Assembly (NCBI GenBank): GCA_021324915.1
Contig: JAJPIC010000011.1
Coordinates: 186,001-250,000, forward strand
Source: Beijerinckiaceae bacterium
GTDB taxonomy: Bacteria; Pseudomonadota; Alphaproteobacteria; Rhizobiales; Beijerinckiaceae
DNA: 64,000 bases
Direction: 5' to 3'
The position numbers and the translations under genes are program-made. Below the pieces are notes generated by a model. It was not told the DNA's origin. It made no database searches and worked only from the letters and a program-made list of their open reading frames with translations. How positions within the stretch are numbered: the first letter of the stretch is position 1; the number at the start of each line of letters is the position of its first letter. Shown here in pieces: positions 53,874 through 62,209 of this stretch.

Positions 53874-54575
53874 TTATCTCTTTTCACCGCGAACTTGCGC
53901 GACCAGAGTACTGAGCTGGCTGTTGAGGGCTGCGAAATTAACGCGCGTGCCAAGCGCGCTGGCAAGGCACCTGCGATGGCAGCCGCCTCCACCGCCTCGC
54001 TCACCGAAAGTTGCGACCGGCACCTCTCCTGTGACCGGAAACCCGCGCGCAGAGAGCTGTCGCCGCACGGCAAAGCAATAATCGACGGACTGATAAGAAA
54101 ATCGGGTCTCGCCGTGACCAGCGCGATATTTCATTACGGTTGTGCAAAGATCGCCGCCCGACAGCCGCCAAGCCTCCGCGAGATATTCGACGCCATAGTG
54201 AATATTGGTTTGCGGAACTGCGAGATCGGAGTCGGAGCCGGCAAAGCCAAGCATGCGCGCCGTCGAGGGCAAGACCTGCATGAGACCGATCTCGCCGGCG
54301 CCGCCGATCGCGGCAGGATTGTAGCCGCTCTCAACCGCCATCACCGAATCGGCGATCTCGGGCGGCAGTCCGTCAGCTTTGGCTTCCGCCGTCGCCAGCG
54401 CACGATAGTTCGCCCGCCCCTTCAAAGCTTCGGCAGCTAGATCGGCTGGCTTATCCGGCAGGCTCACCGGCTCGGGCGCAACCGGCGGAGCGTCGCCCGC
54501 TTTCGCGAACTCCGATCCCAGCAGACCGAGAAGGATCGCCGCGCCGAGGAGTCGCGCGATTTTTGCCCCCCGCAT
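53874..54575 (-). CDS. Lytic transglycosylase (SLT domain)
   Basis: The 233-residue protein has a signal peptide (about 1-27) and a lysozyme-like SLT domain. The catalytic glutamate lies in MAVESGYNPAAIGGAGEIG, followed by GLMQVLPSTARMLGF and NIHYGVEYLAEAW. It would cut peptidoglycan strands in the periplasm. The ATG at 54575 lies 5 bases after the upstream stop, so it is the last tightly coupled gene of the tpsB operon. A role in opening the wall for assembly of the envelope complex is inferred from this context. Confidence 0.9.
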   Translation of the reverse strand: MRGAKIARLLGAAILLGLLGSEFAKAGDAPPVAPEPVSLPDKPADLAAEALKGRANYRALATAEAKADGLPPEIADSVMAVESGYNPAAIGGAGEIGLMQVLPSTARMLGFAGSDSDLAVPQTNIHYGVEYLAEAWRLSGGDLCTTVMKYRAGHGETRFSYQSVDYCFAVRRQLSARGFPVTGEVPVATFGERGGGGGCHRRCLASALGTRVNFAALNSQLSTLVAQVRGEKR

Positions 54576-54580
54576 GATGT

Positions 54581-55327
54581 TCAGGATCGCCCGCTTTCGG
54601 CCACAGCCGGGAAAATGAGATCGGCTCGATCCGACATGATTGGCTCCATTACCGTATGACGAGAACCCGGCGTCGCAGGCACATCGGCCCGGCTGCTCGC
54701 GGCGTTCTGCGACCAGTCGGTCCGCACCGCGCCGGCGAGTTCGGGCATCACGGTGTCCATGAGCCATTCGCACGCGGCTTGGCTCACTTGCCGATGGCGT
54801 GCAGACATGCGCGGGCGATTGGCCGCCGCAAGGCCGCTGCGCCCGGCCGCAATATCGCCGAGCAGACGCGCTTCGATACGAACCACCGGTCCCGCCATAT
54901 TGGGTGGGCCAATTTCATCGACCGGCACTCGCTCCAGCATGGCATACGCGTCTTGAACGAGCCGCTGCAAATGCGCGTATAGTCTCGCGGCGTGCAAAGA
55001 GATTTCCGATGTGATCAACTCACCTGCGAGGAAAACATCGATCTCGATCGCGAGCGCTGCCCATCCGGGCGCAATCGGCCGCAAATCCTGTTTCTGAATC
55101 CGGCAATGGATGACGTCGGCCGGTCCCGAACCCTGCCCGCCGAGTTCGAGGCAGGCGCGGATCGTCAGGAGCTCCCGGCCTTCAGCGGTCGCACTCAGCC
55201 GATCGCCGAAATGCAACGCCAAGGCGCATCCGGTAACGATCGGATGCGACGTGACGCGACGCGGCGCAGCGCTCTTGTAGCCTTGGGCATTGAGCGCGCT
55301 GCGCAGATGATCGACCGGTCGAGTCAT
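54581..55327 (-). CDS. Unknown protein of the TPS-Exb operon
   Basis: The 248-residue product (start MTRPVDHLRSALNAQGYKSA) is not recognised. It has no signal peptide or membrane segment and appears cytoplasmic, with a mixed alpha/beta composition and a short Ser/Arg-rich end. Its ATG lies 2 bases after the PpiC-type gene stop and its own stop is 5 bases before the transglycosylase start, so it is firmly in the operon. The longer reading to 55636 only overlaps the isomerase gene and was rejected. It might correspond to one of the unassigned genes of the P. aeruginosa pdt locus. Confidence 0.8.
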   Translation of the reverse strand: MTRPVDHLRSALNAQGYKSAAPRRVTSHPIVTGCALALHFGDRLSATAEGRELLTIRACLELGGQGSGPADVIHCRIQKQDLRPIAPGWAALAIEIDVFLAGELITSEISLHAARLYAHLQRLVQDAYAMLERVPVDEIGPPNMAGPVVRIEARLLGDIAAGRSGLAAANRPRMSARHRQVSQAACEWLMDTVMPELAGAVRTDWSQNAASSRADVPATPGSRHTVMEPIMSDRADLIFPAVAESGRS

Positions 55328-55329
55328 GC

Positions 55330-56352
55330 CTACCTGGCAGCCTGGCTCGAATTGCCGATCAATTTGGAAAGAGCGATCTCGTTGATCGTCACCTGATTGT
55401 CCTTGAGCAGCCCGTCGATATAGGCCCGCCGCAGTTCCTCGGCGCGGGCTTCGCGCAACCGCTGCTTCAGCGCATCGTGCACCTGGGCAAATGGGACCGG
55501 CGCTGCCGGCTTCGTGTCGATGAGCTTGATGATCTGCCAGCCGCCGTCGACCTGGATCGGTTCGGAGGCAGCGCCTTTCGCCAGGCCGGCGATCTGGGCT
55601 TGCAGATCCGGGCGCAACTGCGTCTCGCTGACCCAACCGATTTCGCCGCCGTGCTCGGCCGTCGCCTTTGCGTCGCTGTCCGCTCGCGCGATCGCGGCGA
55701 AATCCGCATTCGGCTGTTTGAGCGCCCGCGCGACCTCGAGGATCTTTGCGTGCGCCTTCTCCTCAGTGCCCTTGTCGGCGCCCGCCGGAACGGCCACGAA
55801 AATCTGCGCGATCCGATACTGGCGCGGCGCCATCAACGCGGATTTGTTGGCATCATAGGCCTGCTGCACGTCGGCTTCGGTCGGGTAATCCTCCGGGACG
55901 GGGATCAGCGACTGGAGATAGGTCTGGACGACGATATTATCGCGCAGGCGCTGCATCGCGGCGATGACTTCCGGCTGCTGATCCCAATGTTTGGCGAGCG
56001 CCTCCTTGAGCAAATAGCGGTCAGCGAGCAGGCCGCGCACGGCTTGCGCCACAGAGCCGAGATCGCCGCCCGAAGCCGCCTGGCCGCGCGAGCCGAGCCC
56101 CGCGATCAGCGCACGTATTTCATCCGAGTGAACCTCGATATCGCCCATGCGGGCGATGACCTCGCCCTGATCGTGCGCCTGCGTGCTTGCGGGCTGCGGC
56201 TCCGCCGGTTGCGCGACCGCCGTTTCGACCGGATGCGCCTTCGCCTTGTGAGCCGGCTTGCTCGGCGATTGCGCTGCCGCCGCGGTGGCGAGAAGCAGAG
56301 CGACCGGCAGAACGGCGCGCTTCAGCGCCAAGAGACTTGAACGTTCCATCAT
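55330..56352 (-). CDS. Periplasmic peptidyl-prolyl isomerase, PpiC/SurA-type
   Basis: The 340-residue protein has a signal peptide (about 1-28), a Lys/Pro/Ala-rich linker and an N-terminal helical chaperone-like part (about 70-165). A parvulin domain follows (about 170-285), with PRQYRIAQIFVAVP, HGGEIGWVSETQLRPDL and PIQVDGGWQIIKL. The C-terminal helices are SurA-like (LKQRLREARAEELRRAYIDGLL). It probably escorts outer-membrane or exported proteins across the periplasm; within this operon TpsB, the porin and TpsA are natural clients. Its ATG overlaps the coiled-coil gene stop (ATGA). Confidence 0.92.
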   Translation of the reverse strand: MMERSSLLALKRAVLPVALLLATAAAAQSPSKPAHKAKAHPVETAVAQPAEPQPASTQAHDQGEVIARMGDIEVHSDEIRALIAGLGSRGQAASGGDLGSVAQAVRGLLADRYLLKEALAKHWDQQPEVIAAMQRLRDNIVVQTYLQSLIPVPEDYPTEADVQQAYDANKSALMAPRQYRIAQIFVAVPAGADKGTEEKAHAKILEVARALKQPNADFAAIARADSDAKATAEHGGEIGWVSETQLRPDLQAQIAGLAKGAASEPIQVDGGWQIIKLIDTKPAAPVPFAQVHDALKQRLREARAEELRRAYIDGLLKDNQVTINEIALSKLIGNSSQAAR

Positions 56353-56945
56353 GGTTGAACCTTTTGATCGAGGATGCGATCGAGATAGGCCTGCACCTTG
56401 TTCTCGTGATCAACGGCGCCGATGCCGATGAGGGGCTCACGAACGGCAAGCACTTTCCACATGTTGAGATCGCGATAGCCGGCGAGAATATCGCTGCTGA
56501 TCTTCACTAATTTGACATTTTTGGCCTCGCAGACCTTATCGGCGGCCTTATAGGCCTCGTCCTCCGCCTGGAATTTCGCGCGCTCGGCATCCTTCGCGCG
56601 AGCGACGTCTGCCGCGTCTTCGTAGGCGGCCTTCCATTTCTCGAGGGCCTGTCTGTGCTCTTCGAGATGCTGGTTGAACTCGGTGACGGCGGTGTTGTAG
56701 GCCTTTTCCATCGCCTTGGCGCGCGCCCGCGCCGTATCGACGTCACGCGTGAGCTTGTCGCGTTGCTGCGTCAGGCTTGCGACTTGTGCCTGTGCGCCCG
56801 CCAATTCGTCCTGCAGCGCGCGGCTTTGCTGGATGGCGTCGCGCAATGCTTCACGCAGACGATCCGTCTCCGATTCATCGCCGCGCGCGACTTGCGCGGC
56901 GCTGATGATCGTCAAGAGAACGGCGAAGATGAATGTCGCGCGCAT
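56349..56945 (-). CDS. Periplasmic coiled-coil protein
   Basis: The 198-residue product has a signal peptide (about 1-22). A long helical coiled coil follows (about 25-140), rich in Ala, Glu, Gln, Arg and Lys (for example LQDELAGAQAQVASLTQQRD), and then a small C-terminal domain. One cysteine is present. No family is recognised. It starts 2 bases after the porin stop and overlaps the isomerase start. The coiled coil could span part of the periplasm or act as an assembly scaffold; this is inference. Confidence 0.85.
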   Translation of the reverse strand: MRATFIFAVLLTIISAAQVARGDESETDRLREALRDAIQQSRALQDELAGAQAQVASLTQQRDKLTRDVDTARARAKAMEKAYNTAVTEFNQHLEEHRQALEKWKAAYEDAADVARAKDAERAKFQAEDEAYKAADKVCEAKNVKLVKISSDILAGYRDLNMWKVLAVREPLIGIGAVDHENKVQAYLDRILDQKVQP

Positions 56946-56947
56946 GG

Positions 56948-58804
56948 TCAATATTTCGCGTTGAGATCGATTTGGAGGACATCGACGTTGTAGGGCGGCC
57001 CGGCGATGCTGTTGGCGCTCATCCAACGCAAGGTCGTCCAGACATTGGAATTCAGCGCGAAATTACCGCCGACGAGATAGCCCTTGAGATTGGTGCCGCC
57101 GAGACCGAAGTCGGAATCGGCGAAGGCATCGACGACGGCATCGGACTGCAGATATTTGTAGCCGATGTTGAAGTTCCAATCGCCGAATCTTTGCAGCTCT
57201 TCGTGGCCGATCGTCAGACGGCCCATCCAGCCGATATTGCCGCCGACGTAGGGGCCGGTTCCAATACCATTTGGCGTGCCACCGAAATTGTTGAACGCAA
57301 CGGCCGCGATCGCCGCCTTGTTGAAGGCCGTGTTATCGACGAACTCGCCGTCGACAATGATATTGACGGGATAAAAATAGCCGAGATCAACGCGGCCGGA
57401 GACGTCGAGCTCGCGGAATGCGCTCGCCAGGCCGAAATATTGCCATTGGTCAATCGCGCCGTTACTGTTGATTGTGGTGGGTACGATGTTTCGCAGCGCC
57501 ATATATGTGTTGCCGTTCTGGGCGAAGGGCGGGCGCAGATCGTCGGTATCGCAGGTGTCGGTTTGCACCACGAGCGTGCAAGGATCCGACAGCCGGCCCT
57601 GGATGTTGGTGAAGTCGTAATAGGCAACGCTGAAGATCGAATTGACCTTCGGATTGATCGCCCAGGCCGTGCCGATCTGGCCGCCTAAGAGATAACGGTC
57701 CTCGCTTCCGTATTTCACCGCAGAGGTCGTCCCGAAATTGAGATCGGTGTTGAAGGTCGGGAAGGCGCCCGCAACGACGAAGGGCGTCACCCCGGTGGTG
57801 CCGATCTCGTGCTTGACTTGCACCGCGGCGCCGTCGAAGCCGAGGTCGTGATACCAGACGAGGTCGGTCGCCGAGAAGAACGGATTGGCGAAACGTCCCC
57901 CCGTCGCATTGATGGTTCCGTTGAGCGCCGTGTAATTCAGATAGGCGCGATCGAGCCAGATCTGATATTTGCTGAAATTTCCGGTGAGGGTCTGGTTGGT
58001 CGAAACGGGCTGCGAATCGCTGCCGGTCGCGAAACGAATGCCACTAGTGAACCCGTCGAACAGATAGGCTTCGGCGCCGAGCCGTGCCTGGATGCGGAAC
58101 CGATCGCGATCCTGGGTCGAGTTCAAATATGGAGGATTGATACCCGTATTGATCAGCGTGGTATCATAAGGAGTACCCGTGTTGATGGCGTTGAAGTTCG
58201 GGAAGAAGCCGCTGGGCGCATTGCCCTTGGGATAAAAGATGTTCTCCGACCGGAGGCGGAAGTCGCCGCTGAAATGGATGCGCTCGGCCCATTCCGGGAA
58301 AGTGCCCGGCGCAGCCCAGCGCTCGTCTTTCGCCTCGCGTAGCACCTCTTTCTTGAGATCTTCGCGGATCTGCCGCTTTACGATCTCGGGAACATAAACG
58401 ATGTGTTTGGTGCCGGGCGGCGAGACGGCGGCGCTCGCGGCATCCGCCTCCTTGGCCGCTGCTGCGGCTTTCACCGCAGCATCCTTTGTCGCCTGCCGCG
58501 AGACATAAGCCTCGTCCTCCGCTTGTTTGATCAAGGCGTCGGCCTTGTCCGCGGTGATGAGCTTTTGCTCGACCATCAGATTGATGAGGTTGATGACGAC
58601 ATTGGGAGAGGTCGGCTTTTTCGACGAGACCTTCAGCTCGCTTTTGGAAGCCGATTTCGACGTCGTCGAGCTGCTCTTGGCTCCGGAGCTCTGCGCATAG
58701 GCGGGAGCACACATCAGCGTCGCCGACACCCCAGCGGCGAGCGTGCAGCGCGCGGCCCTGCGCAGCAGCCTTTCGCCGACGGCCAACGCTCTTTCCTTCT
58801 GCAT
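56948..58804 (-). CDS. Putative outer-membrane porin with N-terminal coiled region
   Basis: The 618-residue protein has a signal peptide (about 1-38) and a Ser/Lys-rich segment. A helical region follows (about 65-160, LINLMVEQKLITADKADALI), and then many amphipathic strands ending in a terminal tyrosine (DLNAKY), as expected of an outer-membrane barrel. The overall layout fits the putative-porin (Porin_5-like) group. Two cysteines in one loop (CTLVVQTDTC) may form a disulfide. It lies between tonB (25-base gap) and the coiled-coil gene (2 bases). The substrate is unknown. Confidence 0.85.
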   Translation of the reverse strand: MQKERALAVGERLLRRAARCTLAAGVSATLMCAPAYAQSSGAKSSSTTSKSASKSELKVSSKKPTSPNVVINLINLMVEQKLITADKADALIKQAEDEAYVSRQATKDAAVKAAAAAKEADAASAAVSPPGTKHIVYVPEIVKRQIREDLKKEVLREAKDERWAAPGTFPEWAERIHFSGDFRLRSENIFYPKGNAPSGFFPNFNAINTGTPYDTTLINTGINPPYLNSTQDRDRFRIQARLGAEAYLFDGFTSGIRFATGSDSQPVSTNQTLTGNFSKYQIWLDRAYLNYTALNGTINATGGRFANPFFSATDLVWYHDLGFDGAAVQVKHEIGTTGVTPFVVAGAFPTFNTDLNFGTTSAVKYGSEDRYLLGGQIGTAWAINPKVNSIFSVAYYDFTNIQGRLSDPCTLVVQTDTCDTDDLRPPFAQNGNTYMALRNIVPTTINSNGAIDQWQYFGLASAFRELDVSGRVDLGYFYPVNIIVDGEFVDNTAFNKAAIAAVAFNNFGGTPNGIGTGPYVGGNIGWMGRLTIGHEELQRFGDWNFNIGYKYLQSDAVVDAFADSDFGLGGTNLKGYLVGGNFALNSNVWTTLRWMSANSIAGPPYNVDVLQIDLNAKY

Positions 58805-58829
58805 GTTCGGTTGACTCCTCTACGCGTTA

Positions 58830-59624
58830 TCAGCTCGGTTTGCGCTCTGTAATGTGGACGACGATCGGCATCGGCATGTCGTTTGGCGGCGGCTGGCTGA
58901 GCGTGATGGTCGGCAGCACGGCGCGCAGAGCGGCGTCGAGCTTTGCATCGCCCGTCGAAGAGCCGAGCACGACCCGGCCGATGCGGCCGTGCGCGTCCGC
59001 CCAAATTCTCACCTGCACTTCCATGACGGCCTGGCGGGTGTCGGGATTTTCGCGCAGCGCCGCTTCGATCTCGTTGTCGACGATGGTCGCGTACCAGCCC
59101 CAGCGGCTGCCGCCGCCACCGCCGCCCAGAAGTCCGCGTCCGCCGAGCTTGCCGCCCAAACCGAAGACATCGCCCGGACCCTCCGCCTTGGCGTCGAGCG
59201 CCAGGGGGCCCGGCGGCGGCTCGTCCTTGTCGGCGTCCTTCGGCTTGTCGAGTGGCTTATCGTCCGGCTTGTCCGGCTTGACTTCCGGCTCCACCATTTT
59301 CGGCTGCTCGATCATCTTCGGCTGCGGCTGCTGTTGCGGCGGCGGAGGCGGGGGAGGCGGCGGCGGCGGAATGATCTTGACGACCGTCAGTTCACGGATC
59401 TGCTTCGGCGGCGGCGTGTTGTCGCTGAAGAGAATGAGCCGCGTGACGATACCGGCCGCGACGAGCACGACGGCGCCGATCGCGAGATAAGCCCAGTTGC
59501 GACGCCAGAAGTTTTTGCGCGAAGGCGCTCCGGCGTCTGCCAGCGGCGCCAGCTCTTCTCCCGTGGCTCCTTTGGCTTCCTTCGTCCGATCGTCCGGCAA
59601 GGGTTCGCGCGCGAGGACGTTCAT
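58830..59624 (-). CDS. TonB-family energy transducer
   Basis: The 264-residue protein has a short cytoplasmic start, one membrane helix (about 38-58), and a run of eleven prolines with Gln/Lys/Asp/Glu repeats (PKMIEQPKMVEPEVKPDKP) that can span the periplasm. A Gly-rich hinge (GGRGLLGGGGGG) and a C-terminal TonB/TolA-like domain (about 170-260, IWADAHGRIGRVVLGSSTGD) follow. The start at 59624 is supported by GGGAG 8 bases upstream; ATG 59648 is an alternative. It should couple the ExbB-ExbD proton channel to an outer-membrane partner, here perhaps TpsB or the porin. Confidence 0.9.
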   Translation of the reverse strand: MNVLAREPLPDDRTKEAKGATGEELAPLADAGAPSRKNFWRRNWAYLAIGAVVLVAAGIVTRLILFSDNTPPPKQIRELTVVKIIPPPPPPPPPPPQQQPQPKMIEQPKMVEPEVKPDKPDDKPLDKPKDADKDEPPPGPLALDAKAEGPGDVFGLGGKLGGRGLLGGGGGGSRWGWYATIVDNEIEAALRENPDTRQAVMEVQVRIWADAHGRIGRVVLGSSTGDAKLDAALRAVLPTITLSQPPPNDMPMPIVVHITERKPS

Positions 59625-59676
59625 GCCGCCGGCTCCCGCGCTGCCCATGGAGTTCGATGGTCTCGCCGGCGCGGCA

Positions 59677-60081
59677 TCATTTCACCAACGGTTTGGTGGC
59701 AAGGCCGACTTGCGTGATGTTGAGCCGCCCGAGCAGATCGAGCACGTCCATCACGTTCTGATATTGCGTTTGCGAGTCGCCACGCAGCACCACTGGAAAC
59801 TCCGGCGTCAGCGCCTTCTGCTGCAGGAGGCGCTGCTCGAGCTCGGCAAGGGTCACGGGAATCGTATCGAGGAAGATCTTCCCGTCGTTCGTGACGGTGA
59901 TCGCCTTGGTCGTCTGTTGCGCGAGAGAGGGCGCGGCCGAGGCCTTGGGCAGATTGACCTTCATGCCCTGCACCGTCGCCGTCGTCATGATGATGAAGAT
60001 GATGAGCAGCACATAGGCAAGATCGAGCATCGGCGTGATGTTGATCTCGTCATAAGGTTTGGAATCCGCCTGGACCTGCAT
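59677..60081 (-). CDS. exbD: ExbD/TolR-type proton-channel subunit
   Basis: The 134-residue protein has the single membrane helix following INITPMLDLAYVLLIIFIIM, with the essential aspartate at residue 20. The periplasmic domain follows, with the signature PVVLRGDSQTQYQNVMDVLD. It forms the proton-motive complex with ExbB. Its ATG lies 4 bases after the exbB stop, and tonB follows by about 50 bases. Confidence 0.95.
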   Translation of the reverse strand: MQVQADSKPYDEINITPMLDLAYVLLIIFIIMTTATVQGMKVNLPKASAAPSLAQQTTKAITVTNDGKIFLDTIPVTLAELEQRLLQQKALTPEFPVVLRGDSQTQYQNVMDVLDLLGRLNITQVGLATKPLVK

Positions 60082-60085
60082 GGGA

Positions 60086-62209
60086 TCACTCCGCGGCAAG
60101 ACGTTGCGCGGCGGGGTCCGGCCTGTCGGCTGCATAGACCTCGGCGATCTTGGCGACGAGCTCGTCGACGAAGACCTGCATGTCGGACGTCAGGTCTTTG
60201 ATCTTGGTAATGAAATAATTATAGGCAAAGAGCGCGGGGATCGCGACGGCGAGACCCGCGACCGTCGCGACGAGCGCCGCGGCAATACCGGGCGCAATGG
60301 CGTTGACGTTGACGTCGCCGGAAGCGGCGATCGCCGCAAAGGTGATCATCACGCCGACCACGGTTCCAAGAAGGCCGAGGAACGGGCCGCCGGAGATGGC
60401 GATCGTAAGTATCACCATCGAGCGGTTCAGCTTCTGCACCTCGCGCACCAAACCGCCGTCGAGCGCCGCGCGGATGGATGCAACGGCTGGCCCCGAAAGG
60501 CCGATGAGGCGCCGGTCGTTCTCGCTGGCGAAACGATGCCGGACTTCCGCAACGCCGATCTGATAGAGCCGATAGAGCGACGAGTTGAACAAAAGCTTCG
60601 CGCGTGGACCCGCTACGCGCCCGCCGAGGCTCGCCACATCCTCCGGATCGTCGAACACGCCGAGATCGGGACCCATGTCGCGGAAGGCTCTGACGAAAAG
60701 GATATTGGCCTTCGCTTGCTTGCCGAGATAGCGCGAGCGGTCGAACATGACGGTCCAGCTGATCGCCGCCATAATCATCAGGAGACCGATGACGACCCAG
60801 CCGTCGATCGTCACCGATTTGAGGATGACGGCGAAATAGCCCGAGAACCAGCTCGCGGTCTCTTCATCCGTGCTGAAGGAAATGAACTTGCCCTGGTCGA
60901 GCCCCTGTCCGATTGCTTGCGCTTTGATGAAGCCTGCGGGACGCGCGATCTTGGAAATTTCGAGTTCGTCGATGTCGCCGGAAAATCCACCATAGGCTGC
61001 GGGCGCGGGAGCAGCCGCAGGTGCCGGCGAAGCGGCCGGCGCGGGAGCCGCGGCTGGAGGAGTCGGCGTCGTCGCGGGCGCTGATCCGTTGGCGCTGGAA
61101 CTAGAGGGATTTTGCGCAGATGGCGCGGGCGCCGGTGCGGCACCCGGTGAAGCGGCCGGCGCCGGCGCTGCACTCGGTGCGGCGGCCGGCGTCGGCGGGG
61201 CGGCAGGTGTCGGCGCAGCGGCGGGTGCGGGAGCTGGTGTGGGGACCGCCGCGGCCGTATCGCCGCCAAGCAAAGCAATCGTGTTCAGCGCCGGCAACGT
61301 CGCCGGGAAAGACGCATAGGCCGCGCCGTCGAGATAAAGCGTGACGAGCCCCGGCGAGGCTGTGACGGCGAGATGATGCCAACCGCCCGGCGCCACCGGC
61401 AGGCCGGCCGCGCTCCGATGCGCACTGCCGCCCGCATCGACCTCGACGAATGGTGCACCATTGTTGAGGCCGATCACGAGACCATTGGCGCCGTCGCGCC
61501 GGCTGTAGATGACGGCGTTCGGTTGCAAGCTCGCCGCTTTGAACCAGACCGAAAAGGTGAAGGAGCCGGCGTTCGGAAGCGCCATGGAGGGCGAGGCCGG
61601 CAGCGTCAGCGGCGTGCGGCCATCCAGGTGCAAACCCGAGCCGATGATTGCGCCTTCGGCGGGCTTGCCGGCGCTCTGCGCCCCGTTCGCCCAGACGGAC
61701 GAATCTTGTGGGGGCGTACCGCGCTCGGCGAAATGGTAGACGAGCAAAGTATCGGCATCGTAAGTGGCTTTCGGATCGCTGACCGCATTGGCTTTCTTGT
61801 TGCCGTAGTAGAGCCAGACGTCGGTCTTCGTGCCGGGTTTGAGATCGGGCACCTGCACCCAGACGAAAGCCTCGTCCAACAGCGAGTCGAATTTCTCGAT
61901 GTGATATTTGAGCGGCGTCTTGTCGTCCGAAGCAATGAAGCGAAGGTCGCTCCCATCCTCCTTGGCGCGCGCGAAGCGGAAATTGCCGGCATGCAGACGC
62001 ACCAGAACCGCCGTTGTGCCGATCGGATCGGTGATATTTGCGCCCGAAGCGCTCGTATCGAGGGTGATCTTCTTGCGCAGCGACCAGTCGTCGTTCCACC
62101 AGGCCTGCGCCTGGGTGGCGAGAGAGACCGCAAAGAGCGCTATCAGCGCAGTGAGCAAGGCGCGCGGGGAAGCCGGAAACTTGTGTCGCATCATCATCTT
62201 CCAATCCAT
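60086..62209 (-). CDS. exbB: ExbB/TolQ proton channel fused to periplasmic DUF2341/LamG-like domains
   Basis: The 707-residue protein starts with a signal peptide (about 1-36, ending TQAQA). A DUF2341-type domain follows (about 37-165, WWNDDWSLRKKITLDTSASG ... VWLYYGNKKA), then a LamG/concanavalin-like domain (about 175-425). The LamG part is interrupted by an Ala/Pro-rich run (about 317-406) just before its last strand (GFSGDIDELEISKIARP). The C-terminal third is a normal ExbB with three membrane helices, including GPFLGLLGTVVGVMITF. The sensory part must face the periplasm. The ATG overlaps the tpsB stop (ATGA). Ordinary ExbB is only about 240 residues long. Confidence 0.92.
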   Translation of the reverse strand: MDWKMMMRHKFPASPRALLTALIALFAVSLATQAQAWWNDDWSLRKKITLDTSASGANITDPIGTTAVLVRLHAGNFRFARAKEDGSDLRFIASDDKTPLKYHIEKFDSLLDEAFVWVQVPDLKPGTKTDVWLYYGNKKANAVSDPKATYDADTLLVYHFAERGTPPQDSSVWANGAQSAGKPAEGAIIGSGLHLDGRTPLTLPASPSMALPNAGSFTFSVWFKAASLQPNAVIYSRRDGANGLVIGLNNGAPFVEVDAGGSAHRSAAGLPVAPGGWHHLAVTASPGLVTLYLDGAAYASFPATLPALNTIALLGGDTAAAVPTPAPAPAAAPTPAAPPTPAAAPSAAPAPAASPGAAPAPAPSAQNPSSSSANGSAPATTPTPPAAAPAPAASPAPAAAPAPAAYGGFSGDIDELEISKIARPAGFIKAQAIGQGLDQGKFISFSTDEETASWFSGYFAVILKSVTIDGWVVIGLLMIMAAISWTVMFDRSRYLGKQAKANILFVRAFRDMGPDLGVFDDPEDVASLGGRVAGPRAKLLFNSSLYRLYQIGVAEVRHRFASENDRRLIGLSGPAVASIRAALDGGLVREVQKLNRSMVILTIAISGGPFLGLLGTVVGVMITFAAIAASGDVNVNAIAPGIAAALVATVAGLAVAIPALFAYNYFITKIKDLTSDMQVFVDELVAKIAEVYAADRPDPAAQRLAAE

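Noticed and set aside
60059..61084. Plus-strand frame opposite exbB
   Set aside because: Antisense shadow; ExbB and ExbD motifs are on the minus strand.
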